Assembly: GCF_050947875.1 (NCBI RefSeq)
Contig: NC_134570.1
Coordinates: 239,436,584 to 239,500,583, forward strand
DNA from: Dermacentor variabilis
Taxonomy: Eukaryota; Arthropoda; Arachnida; Ixodida; Ixodidae
Length of the DNA stretch: 64,000 nt
Direction: 5' to 3'
Shown one piece after another: positions 56,200 to 64,000 of this stretch. Position 1 is the stretch's first letter; every line of letters begins with the position of its first letter. Position numbers and translations under genes: made by a program. The notes under the pieces were generated by a model. That model saw only the letters and a list, made by a program, of their open reading frames with translations, was not told the DNA's origin and did no database searches.

Positions 56200-59052
56200 G
56201 GCCGGACAGGCCGCCATTGGAATCTGAACCTGGCAACGTTTAACGTTAGAACGCTATCTAGTGAGGCGAGTCTAGCAGTGTTATTGGAGGAATTAGAGGG
56301 TAGTAAATGGGATATAATAGGGCTCAGTGAGGTTAGGAGGACAAAAGAAGCATATACAGTGCTAAAAAGCGGGCATGTACTGCGTTACCGGGGCTTAGCG
56401 GAGAGACGAGAACTAGGAGTCGGATTCCTGATTAATAAGGAAATAGCTGGTAACATACAGGAATTCTATAGCATTAACGAGAGGGTGGTAGGTCTTGATG
56501 TGAAACTTAATAAGAGGTACAAATTGAAGGTGGTACAAGTCTATGCCCCTACATGCAGTCATGATGACCAGGAAGTCGAAAGCTTTTATGAAGACGTGGA
56601 ATCGGCGATGGGTAAAGTCAAAACAAAATACACTATACTGATGGGCGACTTCAATGCCAGGGTAGGCAAGAAGCAGGCTGGAGACAAGTCAGTGGGGGAA
56701 TATGGCATAGGCTCTAGGAATAGCAGAGGAGAATTATTAGTAGAGTTTGCAGAACAGAATATTATGCGGATAATGAACAACTTTTTCCGCAAGCGGGTTA
56801 GTCGAAAGTGAATGTGGAGGAGCCCGAACGGCGAGACTAGAAATGAAATCGACTTCATACTCTGCGCTAACCCTGGCATCATACAAGATGTGGACGTGCT
56901 CGGCAAGGTGCACTGCAGTGACCATAGGATGGTAAGAACTCGAATTAGCCTAGACTTGAGGAGGGAACGGAAGAAACTGGTACACAAGAAGCCAATCAAT
57001 GAGTTAGCGGTAAGAGGGAAACTAGAGGAATTCCGGATCAAGCTACAGAACAGGTATTCGGCTTTAACTCAGGAAGAGGACCTTAGTGTTGAAGCAATGA
57101 ACGACTATCTCATGGGCACCATTAAGGAGTGCGCAATAGAAGTCGGTGGTAACTCCGTTAGACAGGAAACCAGTAAGCTATCGCAGGAGACGACAGATCT
57201 GATCAAGAAACGCCAATGTATGAAAGCCTCTAACCCTACAGCTAGAATAGAACTGGCAGAACTTTCTAAGTTAATAAACAAGCGTAAGACAGCGGACATC
57301 AGGAACTATAATATGGATAGAATTGAACAGGCTCTCAGGAACGGAGGAAGCCTAAAAACAGTGAAGAAGAAACTAGGAATAGGCAAGAATCAGATGTGTG
57401 CGTTAAGAGACAAAGCCGGCAATATCCTTACTAATATGGATGAGATAGTTCAAGTGGCTGAGGAGTTCTATAGAGATCTATACAGTACCAGTGGCACCCA
57501 CGACGATAGTGGAAGAGAGAATAGCCTAGAGGAATTCGAAATCCCACAGGTAACGCCAGAAGAAGTAAAGAAAGCCTTAGGAGCTATGCAAAGGGGGAAG
57601 GCAGCTGGGGAGGATCAGGTAACAGCAGATTTGTTGAAGGATGGTGGTCAGATTGTTCTAGAGAAACTGGCCACCCTGTATACGCAATGCCTTATAACCT
57701 CGAGCGTACCGGAATCTTGGAAGAACGCTAACATAATCCTAATCCATAAGAAAGGGGACGCGAAAGACTTGAAAAATTATAGACCGATCAGCTTACTGTC
57801 CGTTGCCTACAAAGTATTTACTAAGGTAATCGCAAATAGAATCAGGAACACCTTAGACTCCTGTCAACCAAAGGACCAGGCAGAATTCCGTAAAGGCTAC
57901 TCAACAATAGACCATATTCACACTATCAATCAAGTGATAGAGAAATGTGCAGAATATAACGAACCCTTATATATAGCTTTCATTGATTACAAGAAAGCAT
58001 TTGATTCAGTCGAAACCTCAGCAGTCATGGAGGCATTACGGAATCAGGGTGTAGATGAGCCATATGTAAAGATACTGGAAGATATCTATAGCGGCTCCAC
58101 AGCCACCGTAGTCCTCCACAAAGAAAGCAACAAAATCCCTATAAAGAAAGGCGTCAGACAGGGAGATACGATATCTCCAATGCTATTCACAGCATGTTTA
58201 CAGGAGGTATTCGGAGGCCTGGAGTGGGAAGAATTAGGGATAAAAGTTGATGGAGAATACCTTAGCAACTTGCGATTCGCTGATGATATTGCCTTGCTTA
58301 GTAACTCAGGAGACCAATTGCAATGCATGCTCACTGACCTGGAGAGGCAAAGCAGAAGGGTGGGTCTGAAAATTAATCTGCAGAAAACTAAAGTATTGTT
58401 TAACAGGCTCGGAAGAGAACAGCAGTTTACGATAGGTAGCGAAGCACTGGAAGGGGTAAGGGAATATATCTACTTAGGGCAGGTAGTGACCACGGATCCG
58501 GATCATGAGACTGAAATAACCAGAAGAATAAGAATGGGCTGGGGTGCGTTTGGCAGGCATTCTCAAATCATGAACAGCAGGTTGCCACTATCCCTCAAAA
58601 GGAAAGTGTATAACAGCTGTGTGTTACCAGTACTCACATATGGGGCAGAAACCTGGAGGCTTACGAAAAGGGTTCTGCTGAAATTGAGGACGACGCAACG
58701 AGCTATGGAAAGAAGAATGATGGGTGTGACGTTAAGGGATAAGAAAAGAGCAGATTGGGTGAGGCAACAAACGCGGGTAAACGACATCTTAGTTGAAATC
58801 AAGAAAAAGAAATGGGCATGGGCCGGACATGTAATGAGGAGGGAAGATAACCGATGGTCACTAAGGGTTACGGACTGGATTCCAAGGGAAGGGATGCGTA
58901 GCAGGGGGCGGCAGAAAGTTAGGTGGGCGGATGACATTAAGACGTTTGCAGGGGCAACATGGCCACAATTAGTACATGACCGGGGTAGTTGGAGAAGTAT
59001 GGGAGAGGCCTTTGCCCTGCAGTGGGCGTAACTAGGCTGATGATGATGATGA
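56200..59052 (+). mobile_element. Near-intact RTE LINE
   Basis: An RTE-clade non-LTR element with endonuclease and RT in one frame and a TGATGATGATGA tail (59038-59052). Its left edge is inferred from the relative at 25500-25634, where TATTTAGA continues directly to ACCCGAGC; here the two are separated by the LINE. The 5' end begins about at the endonuclease start (ATFNVRTLSS), without a long 5' UTR, so it may be slightly 5'-truncated. It forms an inverted pair with the copy at 59606-62437. Confidence 0.88.
56224..59031 (+). pseudogene. RTE ORF: endonuclease-RT with one nonsense codon
   Basis: The frame starts in the endonuclease (ATFNVRTLSSEASLAVLLEE; DIIGLSEVRRT; QVYAPTC; ILMGDFNARVGKKQAG) and reaches TGA at 56809-56811. 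The inverted relative has W at this place (RRKWTWRSPNG), so this is a single TGG-to-TGA change. It then continues in the same frame for 739 codons: 'NEIDFILCAN', 'VHCSDHRMVRTRISLDLR', RT 'NANIILIHKKGDAKDLKNYR', 'IAFIDYKKAFDSV' (D near 392 of this part), 'GVRQGDTISPMLF' and FADD (489-492). The C-terminal part reads 'LPVLTYGAETW', 'WAWAGHVMRREDNRW' and 'GRQKVRWADDIKTFAG', ending FALQWA. Apart from the stop, no lesion is visible. The start codon is not identified. Confidence 0.88.
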
Positions 59053-59075
59053 CCCGAGCTAAAGATTCCTCTTAA

Positions 59076-59605
59076 AAAATATATATATTTCCGTTAATTC
59101 GTCTTCCTAATCAAACGACTACATGGCGCAATGCACAACTTTAGCTCGACAACGCTGCCACTGTGAGCATTCGACTGATATATTTAGCGGAAGAGGTGTT
59201 TGAGGTCTGGCAACAATCGCACCCCAACAACTGAAAGGATGAAGCATGGCTGAAAACCCAGAAAATTTGCACCGGCATTTGTCCGGTTGTTAATGGCGAT
59301 TATAATGGATCATTTGTGCGTGTATATGGTGACCGAGCCGGATTGACTTCGAAGGAGGCCACAGATGGAACGGCCGATGGGCAGCTTTGTTTACGTTCAA
59401 GATTCAAGACCGATTGGTGCTGAAAGTTTGCTGAAAGCAACAAGAGGAAAGAAAATACGAGTGAGTGAACCATTTTGCATAGAAGCACATTATATTGAGG
59501 CGGTTCTCGCGACGTTGCTGCGGCACTGTTGATAAAACGTTTCCAAAGGGCTCAAGCATGATTGTTGTTCATGTTGTGGGTATTAGCAACCGATGAATAT
59601 TTGAT
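59076..59605. other. Spacer between the inverted RTE copies
   Basis: No gene or repeat was recognised. Contains CGTTAATTCGTCTTCC near 59093, otherwise unique-looking sequence. Confidence 0.4.
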
Positions 59606-62437
59606 GCATCATCATCATCATCAGCCTGGTTACGCCCACTGCAGGGCAAAGGCCTCTCCCATTCTTCTCCAACTACCCCGGTCGTGTACTAATGGTGGCC
59701 ATGTTGTCCCTGCAAACTTCTTAATCTCATCCGCCCGCCTAACTTTCTGCCGCCCCCTCCTACGCTTCCGTTCCCTTGGAATCCAGTTCGTAACCCTTAA
59801 TGACCATCGGTTATCTTCCCTCCTCATTACATGTCCCATCTCCGTTTCTTTTTCTTGATTTCAAATAAGATGTCATTAACTCGCGTTTGTTCTTTCACCC
59901 AATCTACACTTTTCTTATCCCTTAACATTATACCCATCATTCTTCTTTCCATAGCTCGTCGCGTCATCCTCAATTTAAGTAGAACCCTTTTCTTAAGCCT
60001 CTAGGTTTCTGCCCCGTACGTGAGTACTGGTAAGACACAGCTGTTATACACTTTTCTTTTGGGGGATAATGGCAGCCTGCTGTTCATGATATGAGAATGC
60101 TTGCCAAACGCACCCCAGTCCATTCTTATTCTTCTCATTATTTCAGTCTCATTCTCCCGATCCGCAGTTACTACGTGTCCTAAGTAGATGTATTCCCTTA
60201 CCACTTCCAGTGCCTCGCTACCTATCGTAAACTGCTGTTCTCTTCCGAGACTGTTCAACAATACTTTAGTTTTCTGCAGATTAATTTTTAGACCCACCCT
60301 TTTGCTTTGCCTCTCCAGGTCAGTGAGCATGCATTGCAATTGGTCCCCTGAGTTACAAAGCAAGGCAATATCATCAGCGAATCGCAAGTTACTGAGGTAT
60401 TCTCCATTAACTCTTATCCCCAATTCTTCCCAATCCAGGTCTCTGAATACTTCCTGTAAACACGCTGTGAATAGCATCGGAGAGATCGTATATTCCTGCC
60501 TGACGCTTTTCTTTATTGAGATTTTGTTGCTTTCTTTACGGAGGACTACGGAGGCTGTGGTGCCGCAATAGATATCTCTCAGTATTTTTACACACCGCTC
60601 GTCTACACCTTGATTCCGTAATGTCTCCATGACTGCTGAGGCTTCGACTGGATCAAACGCTTTCTCGTAATCAATGAAAGCTATATTTAAGGGTTGCTTA
60701 TATTCCGCACTTTTCTCTATAACCTGATTGATAGCGTAAATATGGTCTATTGTTGAGTAGCGTTTACGGAATCCTGCATGGTCCTTTGGTTTACAGAACT
60801 CTAATGTGTTCCTGTTTCTATTTGCCATTACCTTAGTAAATGCTTTGTAAGCAACGGACAGTAAGCTGATCGGTCTTTAATTTTTCAAGTGTTTGGCGTC
60901 CCCTTTCTTAAGGATTAGGATTATCTTATCGTTCTTCCAAGATTCCGGTACCCTCGCAGTCATGAGGCATTGCGTATACAGGGTGGCCAGTTTGTGTAGA
61001 AAAATCTGCCCACCATTCAACAAATGTGCTGCTACCTGACCCTTCCCAACTGTCTTCTCCCTTTGCATAGCTCCCAAGGCTGTCTTTTCTTCTTCCGGCG
61101 TTACTTGTGGGACTTCAAACTCCTCTAGACTATGCTCTCTTCTATTATCGTCGTGGGTGCCACTGGTGCTGTATACATATCTATAGAACTCCTCAGCCAC
61201 TGGAACTATCATATCCGTATTAGTAATGATATTTCTGGCTTTGTCTCTTAACGCATACGTCTGGTTCTTGCCTACTCCTAGTTTCTTCTTCAAATATTTT
61301 AGGCTTCCTCCGTTCCTGAGAGCATGTGCAATTATATCCATATCATACTTCCTTATGTCAGCTGTCTTACGCTTGTTGATTAACTTGGAAAGTTCTGACT
61401 GTTCTATTCTAGCTGTAGGGTTAGAGGCTTTCATACTAGAGGCTTTCATACATTGGCGTGTCTTGATGAGAGCTTTCGTCACCTGCGATAGCTTACTGGC
61501 ATGCTGTCCAACGGAGTTACCACCGCCTTCTATTGCACAATCCTTAACGATGCCCATAATATTGTCGTTATATCTTCAACACTAAGGTCATCTTCCTGAG
61601 TTAAAGCCGAATACCTGTTCTGTAGCTTGATCTGGAATTCCTCTATTTTCTTTCTTACCGCTAACTAATTGATCGGCTTCTTATGTACCAGTTTCTTCGG
61701 TTCCCTCCTCAAGTCGAGGCTAATTCGACATCTTACCATCCTATGGTGACTGCAGCGCACCTTGCCCAGCACGTTCACATCTTGTATGATGCCAGTGTTT
61801 GCGCAGAGTATAAAGTGTCTTTCATTTCTAGTACCATTCGGGCTCCTCCACGTCCACTTTCGCCTGTCCTGCTTGCGGAAGAAGGTATTCATTAGCCGCA
61901 TCTAATTCTCTTCTGCAAACTCTACTAATAAATTTCCCGTGCTATAGCTAGAGCCTATGCCATATTCTCCCACTGACTTGTTTCCAGCCTGCTTCTTGCC
62001 TACCCAGGTATTGAAGTCGCTCATCAGTATAGTTTATTTTCTTTTGACTTAACCCATCGCTGATTCCACGTCTTCATAGTAGCTTTCGACTTCCTGGTCA
62101 TCATGACTGGATTTAGGGGCGTATACCTGTATACCTGTATTTGTACCTCTTATTAAGTTTCCCAACAAGACCTGCCACCCTCTCGTTAATGTTGTAGAAT
62201 TCCTGTATGTTACCAGCTATTTTCTTATTAATCAGGAATCCGACTCCTAGTTCTCGTCTCTCCGCTAAGCCACGGTAGTACAGGACGTGCCCGCTCTTTA
62301 GCACTGTATACACGTCTTTTGTGCTCCTAACTTCACTGAGCCCTATTATATGCCATTTACTGCCCTCTAATTCCTCCAATAGCACTGCTAGACTCACCTC
62401 AATAGATGACATTCTAGCGTTAAACATTATGCAAAAA
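59606..62437 (-). mobile_element. Decayed RTE LINE, inverted relative
   Basis: The same RTE family as 56200-59052, but on the minus strand, with its trinucleotide tail at (CAT)n 59606-59622. The 5' end lies near 62434, where homology stops at the endonuclease start (MFNARMSSIEVSLAVLLEEL versus TFNVRTLSSEASLAVLLEEL). Both copies thus begin at nearly the same family position. This may be the true 5' end, or they may share a truncation point. It has several frameshifts and stops. Confidence 0.85.
59630..62434 (-). pseudogene. RTE ORF pseudogene (endonuclease and RT pieces)
   Basis: Open pieces in order from the 5' side: 62434-62113 endonuclease ('WHIIGLSEVRSTKDVYTVLK', 'RRELGVGFLINKKIAGNIQE'); 61901-61665 ('RKWTWRSPNG', 'GKVRCSHHRMVRCRISLDLR'); 61557-60877 linker and RT start ('PESWKNDKIILILKKGDAKH'); 60828-60001 RT core ('HAGFRKRYSTIDHIYAINQV', 'IAFIDYEKAFDPVEASA', 'SVRQEYTISPMLF', 'LRFADDIALLCNS'); 59839-59630 tail ('MGHVMRREDNRW', 'RGRQKVRRADEIKKFAG'). 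The RT G-D-T of the other copy is E-Y-T here. At least four frame breaks. Confidence 0.85.
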
Positions 62438-62544
62438 AGAAGTGAGGCGTGCAGACAGGACGCAAGAGTAGAGAAGTGGACAACACGAACGCCGACTATC
62501 AGCTGAGGGGAGCACCGAGGAGAAAAAAGAAGAAGACACAAAAC

Positions 62545-62960
62545 TCATCTGCGCATGCTCAGGAATGGTAACACCACGTGTGAGTCGGGTACACGTGCCG
62601 GTCTACGTAAGAGATAACTGTTAAGACACTTAATCTCTTCCTTATGTAAAGTAATCGAAGGCTGACTCACGCACGCACTTCCACCATTAAAGATATGCCA
62701 TGCCTCTACCATAAGACGCGTATCTTCATTCTTATGCCTGTACAATATCGCGCATTCATCTAACCCTGGCGTGCAGTTACAATCTCGGCAATGTAGCGAA
62801 AGATTAGAAGGCAACCCACCGGTTAACGACCTTTTATGTTCCATTACTCTGATTGATACACCGTCCCGTTTGCCATACGTAGAACTGGCCACAGCTAAGG
62901 GGAATTTTATACACCACATCCATACGACAGTCAGTATAAATGTTGTTCTTACTGTGCTTC
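62545..62960 (-). pseudogene. GIY-YIG-type endonuclease of the Penelope element, broken
   Basis: Across frames the minus strand reads 'VYKIPLSCGQFYVWQTGRCI' (a Y-x-I/P..Y-V core of the GIY-YIG fold, with W where G is usual), then 'VMEHKRSLTGG', then 'LHCRDCNCTPGLDECAILYR' and 'EAWHIFNGGSACVSQPSITL' with 'HKEEIKCLNSYLL'. The glycine loss and frameshift near 62885-62900 inactivate it. In Penelope-like elements this domain nicks the target DNA. Confidence 0.75.
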
Positions 62961-63191
62961 ACTGGACAAATATCTCTTCGTTTTTGCCTTTTACCCGCTC
63001 CTTTTTATTCTGTGCGGCAGCACATAGCTTGCCTAGCTTATTGGGAGCAGGGAAAGCAACATTAACATCATATCTACTTGCAACTTTTTTAGGCCTGTGC
63101 GACACTGAATGAATATATAGAATAGCCACTACTCTTTTTTTGCTACTACTGCTTTCTGTAATCACGTCCGTCCCTCTCGAAACCGACTTCT

Positions 63192-64000
63192 TTAGGCGCT
63201 CAGCCGCAGTGGCACCGCTACACTAGGATAACCTGCTTCTAATAGGCGCCGGACCTGCGCATTAAAACTGGCGCTTATTTTGTGCATGCAGGATCTGGTG
63301 AGGGAAGACTTAAGGCACGACATGGCAATTCCGTTTTTTACTAATTTAGAATGCTTGGATTGAAAGTTTAGCAACGGCTTCGAAGATCTTGGGGAGTACT
63401 GCCAACAAACATGGTTTTGTTCGAAGATCAAGGAAATGTGAAGAAACTGAATTACGCGTCGCTGAGGAAATTCCTTGGCAAACTTTAATCCTCCCCCATA
63501 AAGTTTAAATTGATCACTTACTGAGGTAGCAGCGGAATCGAATTCTTCCCTATTGCAGAAAATAAGGTAATCATCAACGTACCGAAATATCTTGATAACG
63601 CTATCACCTAAGGCTCTCTCTAAGCAGTTGTCAACCTTACTCAGATAAATGTTGCTAAGAATTGGGGCAACCTTTGAGCCAATACAAATGCCTGATTTCT
63701 GCAGAAAAACGCCATCTCTCCATCCAATCAGCGTCGACTTCAAGTACATTGAAAGAATTTCTAGAAAAGCTGCCGTGGAAACACCGCATCTGTCAATAAA
63801 AGCCGATTCTTGCACTTGTTCTTTAATGCACTCATTTACGGAATTTAGTAACCCGTCCTGCGGCAAGGAATAATACAGGTCTTCGATATCCATACTAAAA
63901 GCTGTACAATCACCAGGATTTTCCTCTCTCAAATACTGAACTAGTGCCTGAGAATTACGTAAGCAAAAGGGGTCTGAAAAAACTAGTGAAGCTAAGCATT
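63192..64000 (-). pseudogene. Penelope-like RT (partial)
   Basis: An open frame enters from the window edge (about 63998), with 'FSDPFCLRNSQALVQYLREE' before the first Met at 63932. It continues 'FSMDIEDLYYSLPQDGLL', 'SALIGWRDG/TLIGWRDGVFLQKSGICI', 'GSKVAPILSNIYLSKVDNCL' and 'IFRYVDDYLIFCNREEF'. The catalytic YVDD is at residues 118-121 counted from the Met. The C-terminal 'FQSKHSKLVKNGIAMSCLKS' (the SKH..LVK block of Penelope RTs) follows. The frame stops at 63192, before the endonuclease, which lies in other frames. Confidence 0.85.

Larger units (their letters stand above)
53036..59071. mobile_element. TTAA-flanked DNA element hosting two insertions
   Basis: The ends are inverted: left GAGGAAGCTTTAGCTC and right GAGCTAAAGATTCCTC (15 of 16 complementary), each abutted by TTAA (53032-53035 and 59072-59075). 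A TTAA target is typical of piggyBac-like elements, but no transposase is visible and the ends lack the usual CCC start, so the superfamily is uncertain. The element body (53050-53514, 55971-56190) is AT-rich. A truncated relative at 25500-25634 confirms the right end. Without the tRNA-like array and the RTE it would be about 0.75 kb, i.e. MITE-sized. Confidence 0.75.
62440..64000 (-). mobile_element. Penelope-like element (3' part, runs off window)
   Basis: The minus strand from 64000 down shows a reverse transcriptase of the Penelope type followed by a GIY-YIG-type endonuclease. That order is diagnostic of Penelope-like elements and differs from LINEs. It ends next to the 5' end of the inverted RTE at about 62434-62440. 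The 5' part is outside the window. Confidence 0.85.

Noticed and set aside
62113..62541. 142-residue frame as a gene starting at 62541
   Set aside because: It is a chance fusion of Penelope 3' end sequence with the RTE endonuclease start across the element junction.

Overview
This is eukaryotic, repeat-dominated DNA, most likely from a hard tick (Ixodidae). The best taxonomic clue is four copies of a tRNA-derived SINE that I recognise as the tick family Ruka. They sit among RTE, CR1-like and I-like LINEs, a Penelope-like element and many MITEs. There are no operons, bacterial genes, rRNA or CRISPR. The only non-transposon-looking gene material is a pair of correctly spliced exons of a MULE/SWIM-type (transposase-derived) protein at 8.8 and 12.1 kb, whose second exon is frame-broken.

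Layout. 0-6 kb: a decayed CR1-like LINE split by a Ruka SINE (16-bp target duplication) and by a 1.6-kb terminal-inverted-repeat transposon; removing the transposon restores the reverse transcriptase frame. 6-15 kb: an LTR-like element, old interspersed repeats, the MULE/SWIM exons, a Harbinger-type MITE with TTA target duplication, a solo LTR with GTCT duplication and a second Ruka. 15-31 kb: LINE 3' ends, a third Ruka inside an RTE fragment, a 78-bp tandem repeat, a tRNA-like pseudogene, an internally deleted pogo/Tigger element, a cluster of palindromic MITEs and a perfect 16-bp hairpin, with long stretches where I recognise nothing. 31-45 kb: two CR1/L2-group LINEs in opposite orientations, a ruined mariner/IS630-like transposase and a fourth Ruka.

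45.8-52 kb: a nearly intact full-length I-like LINE on the minus strand (gag-like ORF1; endonuclease-RT-RNase H ORF2). It has a 14-bp target duplication and ORF2 is broken by one missing base in an A-run. 53-59 kb: a TTAA-flanked DNA element that carries two nested insertions. One is a tandem array of nine tRNA-like Pol III units (about 278-bp repeat) bounded by a 13-bp direct duplication, as if the whole array inserted as one piece. The other is an almost intact RTE LINE with one nonsense codon. 59.6-62.4 kb holds a second, decayed RTE copy in inverted orientation, giving a 2.8-kb inverted repeat. 62.4-64 kb is a Penelope-like element (RT plus GIY-YIG endonuclease) that runs off the window end.

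Nothing here behaves as a pathway. The window is a layered record of retrotransposon and DNA-transposon activity. The most unusual object is the tRNA-like array with target-site-duplication-like flanks.
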